DNA of 18,158 bases, from assembly GCA_019418545.1 (NCBI GenBank), contig DYBQ01000015.1:26896-45053 (forward strand). Reading direction: 5' to 3'. Source of the stretch: Clostridiales bacterium. GTDB taxonomy: Bacteria > Bacillota > Clostridia > Oscillospirales > Acutalibacteraceae. Of the stretch, positions 11,740-18,139 are shown piece after piece. The number at the start of each line of letters is the position of its first letter. Within the stretch, counting starts at the first letter, position 1. The notes beneath the pieces are model-generated. The model saw only the letters and a list, made by a program, of their open reading frames with translations. It was not told the DNA's origin and made no database searches. The position numbers and the translations under genes are program-made.

Positions 11740-12186
11740 TTAATAGGCCGCAACCGACTGATACAAAGTGGTTTTTTCAATTCCGGAGCCAAAGGCAAAG
11801 GCAATGTCTGGATTTTGCAGGACCTGTGCGATTGCGACATTCTTGCGTTGCTCGACATTGAGCTGCCCTATTTTGTAGAGCATCTGTGCCTGCGGCAACG
11901 TAGTGGCATTTTCACACATGACGGTGCTGTTTTTGACAAGCCCCGGCACAGTGCCCTTCGGAAGATTAACATGTGAAGGAGATGGACGGTGAAAGCGGCC
12001 GCCTGTGATAGGGATGACATTATAGCACCCGGACGCTTCAGACCATTTGTTGTTGCTTACAATGAGGTAAGGACGGCAGTTTCTATAAGTGGCGGAACTG
12101 TTTGCGCTGGATGCGTAGGCCATCCAAATTTCGCCGCGGCGAGGGGTTGCGTGGTGGAGCGAAGATTCCATAGATGTGCATTGCAC
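11740..12186 (-). CDS. MazF/PemK-family endoribonuclease-like protein
   Basis: 148 aa from ATG 12186 (AAGGGAG 4-5 nt upstream; M6 is an alternative). Family features in order: RRGEIW (residues 16-21), RPYLIVSNN (38-46), YNVIPITGG (55-63), VNLPKG (73-78) and GLVKNSTVMCENATTL (82-97), then a helical end LNVEQRKNVAIAQVL. This is the MazF/PemK fold, whose toxins cut mRNA or tRNA. No typical small antitoxin gene lies directly upstream; the gene is first behind a strong promoter and is followed by the recombinase-fold gene. It could be a toxin whose partner is elsewhere or a repurposed regulator. Confidence 0.8.
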   Translation of the reverse strand: MQCTSMESSLHHATPRRGEIWMAYASSANSSATYRNCRPYLIVSNNKWSEASGCYNVIPITGGRFHRPSPSHVNLPKGTVPGLVKNSTVMCENATTLPQAQMLYKIGQLNVEQRKNVAIAQVLQNPDIAFAFGSGIEKTTLYQSVAAY

Positions 12187-12224
12187 TCCCTTCTAAATTA
12201 TGTATCCCCCTTCGCCTTGATTAT

Positions 12225-12253
12225 AATATACCACGCAGGTTAAGAAAAGTCAA
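12225..12253 (-). promoter_or_regulatory. Strong sigma-A promoter for the MazF-like operon
   Basis: TTGACT (12253-12248) and TATATT (12230-12225) on the minus strand, with an exact 17-bp spacer. Start of transcription would be near 12218, about 30 nt before the ATG at 12186. Confidence 0.85.
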
Positions 12254-12273
12254 CGATTTTCTCTTAAAATTTT

Positions 12274-12576
12274 TTATACATTTTTGCAGAAAGCAATCAC
12301 GTCACATTCGGACACTTCTGCGGACGGTATTTTACGCACCTTGACGTTGGGGGTGGAAACTTGAAACAACAGAGAAAACAGGAATTCCAAACGTGATATT
12401 CCAGATTTGTTTTTCGAAAAAGCAAGGGTTGAGAAACGCCATCGGCTTGCGCAGAAGGCGCGAAGCGACACACCTCCCCTGCCGCCCCGATAAGGCGCAA
12501 ACCAGATATGAACCAGCCCGGCCGGGGAGATTTTGAAGACTTTGGAAAAATCTATTTTACGAATTTGCAAGGTCAT
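12274..12576 (-). CDS. Hypothetical protein downstream of the Xre-controlled gene
   Basis: 100 aa. ATG 12576 overlaps the upstream stop as ATGA, but no clear ribosome site precedes it. The sequence (RKIDFSKVFKISPAGLVHIW, then KVRKIPSAEVSECDVIAFC) is not one I recognise; the middle is Arg/Phe/Ser-rich and could be out of frame. I list it because of the coupled start and full-length frame, with the caution that the end of this run might instead be partly noncoding. Confidence 0.4.
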   Translation of the reverse strand: MTLQIRKIDFSKVFKISPAGLVHIWFAPYRGGRGGVSLRAFCASRWRFSTLAFSKNKSGISRLEFLFSLLFQVSTPNVKVRKIPSAEVSECDVIAFCKNV

Positions 12577-12920
12577 GCCGCATCACACTCTTTGATATAA
12601 ATATGGTTTTGTGCCCAGGAGAGGACATACCACTCGCCGTCCCTGGAAAATTCGAGTTCATTTTCCCCCATATCCAGAAGACTGATGTTGAGGCACACGC
12701 TTGAGTTTGTAAAATTGGTAAAGCCTTTTGCTTTATGCTTTGTATTGGAAAACACAAGGGCGCACGGCATATTGGTGCCGCAGTATTCAAGAGAGCAATA
12801 CCGGCAGGTGAGAAAGATAGCTGCCGCAGGCTTACCCGGCAGGCCAAACACAACGCGAAGTTTTGGAAAGCGGGACAATTGAGCGACAAATTGCTTGAGT
12901 TTTGCGATGTCGAATTCCAT
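12573..12920 (-). CDS. Hypothetical protein divergent from the Xre regulator
   Basis: 115 aa from ATG 12920 with AAAGGGG 7 nt upstream. It begins EFDIAKLKQFVAQLSRF and continues with a beta-rich stretch holding three Cys (TCRYCSLEYCG), ending ELEFSRDGEWYVLSWAQNH. No family recognised. It is the gene controlled from the minus-strand promoter at 13006-13034, whose spacer contains an operator, so it is probably the repressed target of the HTH protein at 13133. Such a divergent gene often encodes a lysis/lysogeny or toxin partner, but nothing in the sequence proves this. Confidence 0.7.
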   Translation of the reverse strand: MEFDIAKLKQFVAQLSRFPKLRVVFGLPGKPAAAIFLTCRYCSLEYCGTNMPCALVFSNTKHKAKGFTNFTNSSVCLNISLLDMGENELEFSRDGEWYVLSWAQNHIYIKECDAA

Positions 12921-12981
12921 ATGAAAACCCCTTTCTGGTTTAAAGTACATTTTTTGGGACTGACGAAAATGTATCCTCTAC

Positions 12982-13010
12982 TTGACAGAAGAGGAAAAGC
13001 AGGGCATAAT
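12982..13010 (+). promoter_or_regulatory. Promoter of the HTH regulator gene
   Basis: TTGACA (12982-12987) and CATAAT (13005-13010) with a 17-bp spacer. The -10 box shares bases with the -10 box of the opposing promoter at 13006-13011. Both operators lie downstream of it, so bound repressor would act as a roadblock. Confidence 0.85.
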
Positions 13011-13034
13011 ACAACTAAAAGTTGTTTAACGCAA
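13006..13034 (-). promoter_or_regulatory. Promoter of the divergent gene at 12920
   Basis: On the minus strand TTGCGT (13034-13029) and TATTAT (13011-13006) with an exact 17-bp spacer. The whole spacer is occupied by operator 1 (13011-13025), so regulator binding should block it directly. Confidence 0.75.
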
Positions 13035-13067
13035 CCAGGTCCATCACGTTTAACAACCTTAGGTTGT
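13011..13067. promoter_or_regulatory. Two operators with inverted-repeat core ACAACY-N3-RGTTGT
   Basis: Operator 1 at 13011-13025 is ACAACT-AAA-AGTTGT. Operator 2 at 13053-13067 is ACAACC-TTA-GGTTGT and extends to a perfect 8-bp arm (TAACAACC/GGTTGTTA, 13051-13069). Centres are 42 bp apart, four helical turns, so cooperative binding on one DNA face is possible. They lie in the intergenic region in front of an Xre-type regulator, the usual place for its own binding sites. Confidence 0.85.
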
Positions 13068-13132
13068 TATTCATTGCAAAAGAATAGTACCACACCCAAA
13101 TGGTAAATTCAATGTGGAAGGGAGGCAATAGT

Positions 13133-13408
13133 ATGCCAGAAGGTGTTGGGCAAAAAATTCGGATATGGAGAGAGGAGAATGAAATTTCCAGAAAAATGTT
13201 TGCAGACCTTTTGAATTATTCGGAAAAGGCTGTGCAGAACTGGGAGAACGGCACGGCATTGCCAAGCTTTGACGCCATTATTTCTGTGGCAAAGCTGATG
13301 GGGGTATCGATTGACTGGCTGCTGGGGCGGGCGCAGAGCTGGAAAACAGCGGACGCCGTGTTGGCGGAAAAGCCGCAGATGATACCCATTATAGGAGAGG
13401 TTAGGTAA
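13133..13408 (+). CDS. Xre/cI-type HTH transcriptional regulator
   Basis: 91 aa from ATG 13133 (GGGAGG 7 nt upstream). Residues about 6-66 are a classical helix-turn-helix of the Xre/Cro-cI type: GQKIRIWREENEIS-RKMFADLL, then NYSEKAVQNWENGTALPSFD and an AKLMGVSIDWLLG end. A short C-terminal tail (about 25 aa) lacks a protease or dimerisation domain, so this is a short cI-like repressor. It probably controls itself and the divergent gene at 12920 through the two operators upstream. Its 3' end overlaps the convergent gene by 8 nt. Confidence 0.92.
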   Translation: MPEGVGQKIRIWREENEISRKMFADLLNYSEKAVQNWENGTALPSFDAIISVAKLMGVSIDWLLGRAQSWKTADAVLAEKPQMIPIIGEVR

Positions 13409-13628
13409 TTTCTGAAAGAGATGAAGCGGCAGATTCGAGGGAATCCAGAGCGTCCTCCATGGCCTGCGAACACTCTTCGCTTACTTCGTAGCGCTCGCTT
13501 TCCCAAAGGTTTTCTGGCATATTTTCCCGCGCTTCGTCCTCCTCTTCTTTCAAGGCTTCCAGCTCGCTGGCTATCGCGCTGACCTGTTGTGCAAGGCGCG
13601 CGATAGCCTTTTTGCGTTGTTTGTTCAA
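13401..13628 (-). CDS. Small acidic coiled-coil phage protein
   Basis: 75 aa from TTG 13628 (AGGGGGTG upstream). N-terminal basic segment (NKQRKKAIARLAQQ), then an acidic helix with EALKEEEDEARENMPENL, ESERYE, and a helical end MEDALDSLESAASSLSEI. The NMPE-L-ESER phrase is one I recall from a small family of clostridial phages. The start overlaps the stop of a short interrupted ORF as TTGA (see the pseudogene entry at 13626-13690). Its 3' end overlaps the HTH gene tail-to-tail. Function unknown. Confidence 0.8.
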   Translation of the reverse strand: MNKQRKKAIARLAQQVSAIASELEALKEEEDEARENMPENLWESERYEVSEECSQAMEDALDSLESAASSLSEIT

Positions 13629-13690
13629 GGTTTCACCCCCTCGGCCGGACGGTATTGCACAAGAATGCCCTGTGGAAAATAAAGGCGGAG
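13626..13690 (-). pseudogene. 3' part of a small ORF split by the insertion sequence
   Basis: The frame LRLYFPQGILVQYRPAEG-VKP ends at TGA 13628-13626, overlapping the next start (TTGA). Joining the two IS flanks at the expected target TTAC restores a short frame starting after the rtcB stop: TAA AAG TGC ATC GTT TAC CTC CGC. The intact gene would be about 22 codons, with no canonical start (ATC behind a G run). This is inferred by removing the element on paper. Confidence 0.4.
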
Positions 13691-13850
13691 TTGACATACT
13701 CCCACAGCTTACGCAGTGGGATTCTTCCCGCTGCGCCGTGAGATTGTGCTTCAACGGAGTTGCTGGATGACCCAGTCTTACACTCCTCCACAGTGGACGA
13801 TGCCTCGCCCACATAGATTGTTTATCAGGCGGGAATGCCCAACTGGGTCA
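13691..13850 (-). ncRNA. Probable TnpB guide RNA (reRNA/omegaRNA) at the right end
   Basis: The about 130-nt noncoding tail after tnpB plus the end of the gene is the place where TnpB guide RNAs are made in this family. It contains the right-end hairpin (13701-13720) and a second GC-rich part (CAGCGGGAAG region). The guide would be read from the flank just outside the element, 13690 down to about 13671 on the minus strand. Boundaries are inferred, not seen. Confidence 0.5.
13701..13720 (-). repeat. Right-end subterminal hairpin of the IS608-type element
   Basis: CCCAC (13701-13705) pairs with GTGGG (13716-13720) around a 10-nt loop. GAAT lies at its 5' foot on the minus strand, and the cleavage tetranucleotide TCAA follows 6 nt after its 3' foot. 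Confidence 0.85.
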
Positions 13851-14943
13851 GCCCCATCCGTTTGATGTTGACGGCTGCATTCGTATCCCTGTCCAGTGTG
13901 GTGTGACAGCAATCGCAAGTCCAGCTGCGCTGCTTGAGTGCAAGGGCTGTATTAACAGTCCCGCACACATGGCAAGCCTTACTGGAAGGCGCCCACCTGT
14001 CAATTTTCACGACGGTGGAGCCGGCGTTGCTGGCCACCCATTCCAAGATGGACACGAACTCTGCGAAAGCGAGGTCGGAAACTTTCCGCCCCCACAGGCG
14101 CTTCATCCCATCGAGATTGAGGTCCTCGATGCAGATGATGGCATACTCGCTCACAAGCTGGTTTGCCAGTTTGAAGAACCAATCGCGCCTGCGGTTGCTG
14201 ATGCGCTGGTAGACACGCTCCAAGTCACGAATCGCACGCCGGCGGTTTCGGCTGCCCTTCTGGCAGCGGGATACCGCACGGTGAGCCGCTCGCAGTTCTT
14301 TGAGTGAAGTCTTATACCACTGGGGTGAATCTATCGCAGACCCGTCATCCAAATTGAGGAAGTGCTTCAAACCGAAATCCATCCCGACAGCTTTACCTGC
14401 TCGTGGAAGGATGTCGTTGCACTCCTGCCGGGTGACGACAATGAGATAGATTTCTCCCAGCGCATTGCGCTTCACGGTGAGCGTTTTGATGGTCCCCTCC
14501 ATAGAACGGGATTTGCAGTATTTGTATTCCCGTCCCATGATGGTGACTTTGTTATCAGCATGGAAGGCGTACCCCGCCTGCTTGAGCGTGAAGCTGGAAT
14601 ACCGGCTCCTCTTTTTGAACGAGGGCGGCGACTTCCTGCCGTGACGCTTTTGCTTCACGTGGTCAAAGAACGCTTTGTAGGAGCGGTCGACCCGCTGGAC
14701 AACATCCTGAATAGCTTGGCTGCCGAGAGACTGCCACTCCGGATGAAGTGTTTTCTTGACCTTCGTGATGTGTTTCATCAACCTGTTGGCGGAAAGGTGT
14801 TTTCCGTATAGACGGTAGTATCTGCGGTGCATCGCAATGCAGTAGTTCCAGATGGTGGCGGCAATGTTGATACCGTCATCCAGATGCCTGTTCTTTTTGT
14901 TTTTGTACAATTTGAATTTGTAGGTCTTGATAACAGTACGCAT
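13825..14943 (-). CDS. tnpB: TnpB RNA-guided nuclease of IS200/IS605
   Basis: 372 aa from ATG 14943 (GGAGGTGGCAAA directly upstream). N-terminal helical/WED part (YKFKLYKNKKNRH, NYCIAMHRRYY), then the RuvC-like domain with D189 (GMDFGLKHF), E273 (CIEDLNLDGM) and D353 (LDRDTNAAVNI). A zinc knuckle lies between the last two: C324/C327 (CHVC) and C343/C346 (CDCC). All catalytic residues are present and length is typical, so it should be active. TnpB cuts DNA matching its right-end guide next to the TTAC-side motif and promotes retention of the element. It follows tnpA by 21 nt in one operon. Confidence 0.95.
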   Translation of the reverse strand: MRTVIKTYKFKLYKNKKNRHLDDGINIAATIWNYCIAMHRRYYRLYGKHLSANRLMKHITKVKKTLHPEWQSLGSQAIQDVVQRVDRSYKAFFDHVKQKRHGRKSPPSFKKRSRYSSFTLKQAGYAFHADNKVTIMGREYKYCKSRSMEGTIKTLTVKRNALGEIYLIVVTRQECNDILPRAGKAVGMDFGLKHFLNLDDGSAIDSPQWYKTSLKELRAAHRAVSRCQKGSRNRRRAIRDLERVYQRISNRRRDWFFKLANQLVSEYAIICIEDLNLDGMKRLWGRKVSDLAFAEFVSILEWVASNAGSTVVKIDRWAPSSKACHVCGTVNTALALKQRSWTCDCCHTTLDRDTNAAVNIKRMGLTQLGIPA

Positions 14944-14964
14944 TTTGCCACCTCCTTCTGAGAG

Positions 14965-15366
14965 TCAACTTCTTGTTTTTTGCGTTTCGATATACCGTTG
15001 AATAATATCATTACTGACGCTTCCGGCAGTGGAAACAAAATAGCTTCTCGTCCACATATTCGGCACTTTGGCAAATTCGGAGAATTCTTTTCTCAAAGCC
15101 AAGCCGGTATTTGATTTAACGATTCGCATAACATCTGCCGGGGACAGCTTTGGCGGACAGTTTACGAATAAATGGCAATGGTCAATATGACACTCTAACG
15201 CCAAAATATCAATGTCGTTTTGCTCACAGATTTGATGCACAAGTTCTTTGAATCGAGCTTCAACACCATCTATCAGGAAAATCTTTCTCCGATAGCGTGG
15301 GCAAAAAACAAAATGATAATTGACCATTGAAACAGTGGTTTTAGTTTTTCTATATTCTGTTTTCAT
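14965..15366 (-). CDS. tnpA: TnpA Y1 transposase of IS200/IS605
   Basis: 133 aa. Single-strand HUH transposase: the HUH pair is H63-C-H65 (ECHIDHCHLFV), the catalytic tyrosine is Y125 (IIQRYIETQ), and the core YHFVFCPRYRRKIF and RIVKSNTGLALRKEF are typical of the family. Length is normal and nothing is broken. It carries out excision and insertion as circular single-stranded DNA at TTAC sites. ATG 15366 has no ribosome site; it lies 6 nt after the -10 box of the promoter at 15373-15401, so the mRNA is probably leaderless. Confidence 0.95.
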   Translation of the reverse strand: MKTEYRKTKTTVSMVNYHFVFCPRYRRKIFLIDGVEARFKELVHQICEQNDIDILALECHIDHCHLFVNCPPKLSPADVMRIVKSNTGLALRKEFSEFAKVPNMWTRSYFVSTAGSVSNDIIQRYIETQKTRS

Positions 15367-15372
15367 GTATAT

Positions 15373-15401
15373 ATTATATCATAAAACAGATACAAAAACA
15401 A
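15373..15401 (-). promoter_or_regulatory. Promoter of tnpA-tnpB
   Basis: TTGTTT (15401-15396) and a consensus TATAAT (15378-15373) with a 17-bp spacer. The expected start point coincides with the tnpA ATG at 15366, which would give a leaderless and weakly translated transcript, a common way to keep transposition low. Confidence 0.8.
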
Positions 15402-15414
15402 CGCGGCCTTTCAT

Positions 15415-15434
15415 CCCACAGTTTACGCAGTGGG
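15415..15434 (-). repeat. Left-end subterminal hairpin of the IS608-type element
   Basis: CCCAC/GTGGG stem with a 10-nt loop, matching 19 of 20 positions of the right-end hairpin at 13701-13720. AAAG lies at its 5' foot on the minus strand. An outer CGGCC/GGCCG pair (15445-15440 and 15407-15403 region) extends the structure. TnpA recognises this hairpin. Confidence 0.85.
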
Positions 15435-15467
15435 CTTTCTCGGCCGTATTCTGTAAACGATGCACTT

Positions 15468-16685
15468 TTATTCCCCCGCTTTGAAGTTGTAAAGAGGGCG
15501 TATTATCTGAATGATTTCGGCGGTATCGCCGATGTGGCTGGTGATATCGTGCATGCTTTTATATGCCATAGGGCTTTCATCCAGCGTGGATGCGTTGGCG
15601 CTTGTTGTATAGACGCCCGCCATTTCCTTTTGGAATTCTTCGACTGTCAGCTTTGTTTTGGCGGCAGCACGGCTCATGATACGCCCGGCGCCATGCGGGG
15701 CAGAATAGTTCCATTCCGGATTGCCCTTGCCTTCGCAAAGAAGGCTGCCATCTCTCATATTGATTGGGATGAGCAGGCGTTCGCCCTTTTGAGCGGAGAC
15801 AGCACCTTTTCGAAGGATTCCGTTTTTTATATCGATGTAATTGTGGATTGTTTCAAAGCTGTGGACGGCTTGTGTTTGCCCGCCCAGAATGCCACTGCTT
15901 AAAATAATGTCACGGATTGCCTGCCGGTTGAGGCCGGCATAAGTTTGAGCAATTTCCATATCGTGCAGGTATTCCTGCATGGTTTGCCCCGTAAGATACG
16001 CCAGTTCTTTTACGACTTTATTTTCCTGATTTCTTTTGCGGACCCGAGCGATGGCTTCCGCGATTTCTGCCTGCCTACCCTGTGCCTTCAGGTTTTGAAT
16101 GACATTCTGGATTTCTTCTTGCGAGCTGTTCGAAAGAGAGCGGCCGGCGGCATCCTGATAATATTCGGCGATTTGTTTGCCGAGGTAACGGCTTCCTGTA
16201 TGGATGACAAGGTACAAATAACCATCATCATCTGCATCCACCTCAATAAAATGATTGCCGCCGCCAAGAGTTCCGATGGACAGCTGCGCCCGCTCAAGAT
16301 TCACATGGTTTTTGCAGCGCAGCTTTTCCAACCCGGCGAGGGGTGCCAACGAATGAGGACTTTCTCGGATTTCTTTTCCGGCCGGGACATTGGCACGGAT
16401 GAATGCATCCAACGCGGCAAAATCCACCTTGGCGGGCTTCAGCTTTGTTGTGAGCATACCGCATCCAATATCTACGCCGACCAGGTTGGGGACGATTTTA
16501 TCTGTGACCAGCATTGTTGTGCCGATGGTGCAGCCCGCGCCGGCATGAACGTCCGGCATCATGCGGATATGAGCCCCCTGGGCAAACGGCTGATTGCAGA
16601 GGGTTTGTATCTGTGCACTGGAGGCGTCATCTAAAGCACTGGCAAACACTTTAGCTGTACAGTATTTTCCTTCTATTTTGAACAA
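15468..16685 (-). CDS. rtcB: RtcB family RNA ligase
   Basis: 405 aa from TTG 16685 (AAAGGTG 5 nt upstream). RtcB joins RNA 2',3'-cyclic phosphate or 3'-phosphate ends to 5'-OH ends with GTP and Mn, as left by many tRNA-cleaving nucleases. All key residues are visible: D72 and C75 (GVDIGCGM), N144-H145 (GGGNHFIEV), H162 (HTGSR), H281 (ETIHNY) and the guanylylated H331 (APHGAGRIMSR), with MPDVHAGAGC near the N-terminus. Length fits the shorter bacterial/phage forms. It lies 16 nt after the gene ending at 16702. Linking it to the tRNA cluster 5 kb away as a tRNA-repair function is inference. Confidence 0.95.
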   Translation of the reverse strand: MFKIEGKYCTAKVFASALDDASSAQIQTLCNQPFAQGAHIRMMPDVHAGAGCTIGTTMLVTDKIVPNLVGVDIGCGMLTTKLKPAKVDFAALDAFIRANVPAGKEIRESPHSLAPLAGLEKLRCKNHVNLERAQLSIGTLGGGNHFIEVDADDDGYLYLVIHTGSRYLGKQIAEYYQDAAGRSLSNSSQEEIQNVIQNLKAQGRQAEIAEAIARVRKRNQENKVVKELAYLTGQTMQEYLHDMEIAQTYAGLNRQAIRDIILSSGILGGQTQAVHSFETIHNYIDIKNGILRKGAVSAQKGERLLIPINMRDGSLLCEGKGNPEWNYSAPHGAGRIMSRAAAKTKLTVEEFQKEMAGVYTTSANASTLDESPMAYKSMHDITSHIGDTAEIIQIIRPLYNFKAGE

Positions 16686-16701
16686 TTTTTCACCTTTCTT
16701 T

Positions 16702-17037
16702 CTACAGCCCATGCCCGCACTGAGAATCGAGCAGGGGTTCGTTGACGGGAAGCCCTTTTTCTTTCATGAGCCTGCGGACAGTTTGCGCGCGATAATAGCC
16801 CATATTCTTCCCCTCCTGACGAGCCTTATGAATATACCACTCGCCGTGGTCATCCTGATAATAATATTGAAACACGAGGTGGGTTTGGATTTTATCCCGT
16901 TCCGGGTCATTGCCATTGGTGTGGGCAAAATACTCGGCATCTATTTTCGCATTGCGAGCATTTTTCTTCGCTTCATCGTGAATGGCATACCCGATAGAAC
17001 CGAGCAGAGTAAAAAGCGAGAAGGGGCCAAAGGCCAC
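16702..17037 (-). CDS. Small protein with hydrophobic N-terminus
   Basis: 111 aa from GTG 17037 (GAGGGGG about 10 nt upstream). Residues 1-18 (AFGPFSLFTLLGSIGYAI) are hydrophobic and may be a membrane anchor; the rest is charged and globular (NDPERDKIQTHLVFQYYYQDD, then TVRRLMKEKGLPVNEPLL). I do not recognise the family. It lies between a helical acidic gene and rtcB in one operon, so it might act with the ligase, but nothing in the sequence shows this. Confidence 0.75.
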   Translation of the reverse strand: MAFGPFSLFTLLGSIGYAIHDEAKKNARNAKIDAEYFAHTNGNDPERDKIQTHLVFQYYYQDDHGEWYIHKARQEGKNMGYYRAQTVRRLMKEKGLPVNEPLLDSQCGHGL

Positions 17038-17040
17038 GAT

Positions 17041-17352
17041 TTACACCCCCTCCTCTTCTTCGTAAAAGACAGTGGTGGTTTCAGGGTCTGCAGATGCGGC
17101 AACCTGCACGACTTCTTCGATAAAGCTGCACAGAACGTCACGCGCACTTTCGTATTCCGGTGTGCCTGGCGCACCATCTTTCAGGAGCGCTTTGGCATAC
17201 AGGGCGGCGTGCAGCTTTGTGCTTTTCTTTTCTTCCGGAATGGCATATGCGATGGAGTTGAGATAACCTTCCAGATAAGAGAAGGTGACGGCATTTTCAT
17301 CTCCATTTCGAAATGATTCGGATGCGGCGAGCAACTTTAGATAATCGACCAT
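17041..17352 (-). CDS. Small helical phage protein
   Basis: 103 aa from ATG 17352 with AAGGAGG 7 nt upstream. It begins VDYLKLLAASESFRNGDEN, has a helix-rich middle (YLEGYLNSIAYAIPEEKK) and an acidic tail (TTTVFYEEEEGV). No domain is recognised. It is the first gene behind the promoter at 17384-17412 and leads the group that includes rtcB. Confidence 0.8.
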   Translation of the reverse strand: MVDYLKLLAASESFRNGDENAVTFSYLEGYLNSIAYAIPEEKKSTKLHAALYAKALLKDGAPGTPEYESARDVLCSFIEEVVQVAASADPETTTVFYEEEEGV

Positions 17353-17383
17353 AAGAACGCCTCCTTGTATGATACTTAACATC

Positions 17384-17412
17384 ATTGTACTGCGCGCATC
17401 TGCCCTCGGCAA
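17384..17412 (-). promoter_or_regulatory. Promoter upstream of the rtcB operon
   Basis: TTGCCG (17412-17407) and TACAAT (17389-17384) on the minus strand with an exact 17-bp spacer; the -35 is imperfect. Predicted start about 25 nt before the ATG at 17352. Confidence 0.6.
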
Positions 17413-17433
17413 GAGGCCAGGCCAAGTGGTGAT

Positions 17434-17724
17434 TCATGCGCCGGGAAATGGCTTGGAGAGCACATGGTTGTATGTATCGTCCAGAAAATTGCAGTCTTCA
17501 TCCTGCTGGGGATATTCGAACAGGCCGAGAAGCTCTGCGGCATCACCCATAGTATCCAGTGCGCCAAGCAGGCCGCTGAGCCATTCGCAGATGCGCGGCG
17601 CATCCTTCCAGCCGGAGCTGTGAATGCGGGAATATAGCTCGCAGAGGGCCATTTTTTCCTGATAAAACAGGGGCCAGTCAATGTTGCCGCGCAACAGGTC
17701 AAGCGCCTTTTCTTCCTGAGACAT
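17434..17724 (-). CDS. Small hypothetical phage protein
   Basis: 96 aa from ATG 17724 (AAAGGAG 7-8 nt upstream). SQEEKALDLLRGNIDWPLF, then an all-helical body with GWKDAPRICEWLSGLLGALD and an acidic end (YPQQDEDCNFLDDTYNHVL). No recognised family. It lies 20 nt after the gene at 17744 and ends just before the promoter at 17384-17412. Confidence 0.8.
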   Translation of the reverse strand: MSQEEKALDLLRGNIDWPLFYQEKMALCELYSRIHSSGWKDAPRICEWLSGLLGALDTMGDAAELLGLFEYPQQDEDCNFLDDTYNHVLSKPFPGA

Positions 17725-17743
17725 AACAACACTCCTTTTAAAT

Positions 17744-18139
17744 TCAAATATCACGAAAATGATAGAGCAGCTCATATACGCCGCCCGGCCAGCGTTCGTC
17801 AAACCAGTGCCAGATGTCTTCTTTATCGGTGCCGGGTGGAAAATGGAGAAAGGCGGCCTCTATTTGTTCTGTTTCCGGGTTCATAGGGATGTCTCCGAAT
17901 TGCAGCCAGAGGTCTTTTAAAAGCTGGCGGCCTTCTTCATCGTCCACGACAAAATGAAATGGCTCTGTGATGAGTATGGTGCCGTTCTCGTACACCAGCG
18001 TATTGCGGCGGCCAAGATAATATGCGGGAAGCCTGCCGCTTTCCACTTCGCTCAAATGATAGGGCGTGGCCTGCCACCGGCCGGTGTATTGATCCTTTGC
18101 CCATTCCTGTTTTGTATAATGATAAGGCTTGTTATTCAT
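17744..18139 (-). CDS. Conserved phage protein of unknown function
   Basis: 131 aa from ATG 18139 (GGAGG about 7 nt upstream). The start NNKPYHYTKQEWAKDQYTG, the central AYYLGRRNTLVYENGTILIT and a mixed alpha/beta end with PGTDKEDIWHWFDERWPGG are characteristic of a family I recall from clostridial phages and conjugative elements. No catalytic motif is obvious. It is the most upstream minus-strand gene in the window. Confidence 0.8.
   Translation of the reverse strand: MNNKPYHYTKQEWAKDQYTGRWQATPYHLSEVESGRLPAYYLGRRNTLVYENGTILITEPFHFVVDDEEGRQLLKDLWLQFGDIPMNPETEQIEAAFLHFPPGTDKEDIWHWFDERWPGGVYELLYHFRDI

Larger units (their letters stand above)
13691..15452 (-). mobile_element. Complete IS608-type IS200/IS605 insertion sequence
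   Basis: 1762 bp with tnpA and tnpB in the same direction. Left end (minus-strand 5', 15452): preceded by TTAC (15456-15453), followed by a hairpin CCCAC/GTGGG (15434-15430/15419-15415) with AAAG immediately 5' of its base. Right end: hairpin at 13720-13716/13705-13701 with GAAT 5' of its base, ending in TCAA (13694-13691). TTAC, TCAA, AAAG and GAAT are exactly the cleavage and guide tetranucleotides known for IS608 of Helicobacter, which allows both ends to be placed to the base. No target duplication is expected for this family. Confidence 0.9.

Noticed and set aside
14362..14811. 149-codon plus-strand frame inside tnpB
   Set aside because: Antisense shadow of tnpB; family members keep only the tnpB frame.
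15945..16634. 229-codon plus-strand frame inside rtcB
   Set aside because: Shadow of rtcB; no ribosome site or recognisable product.
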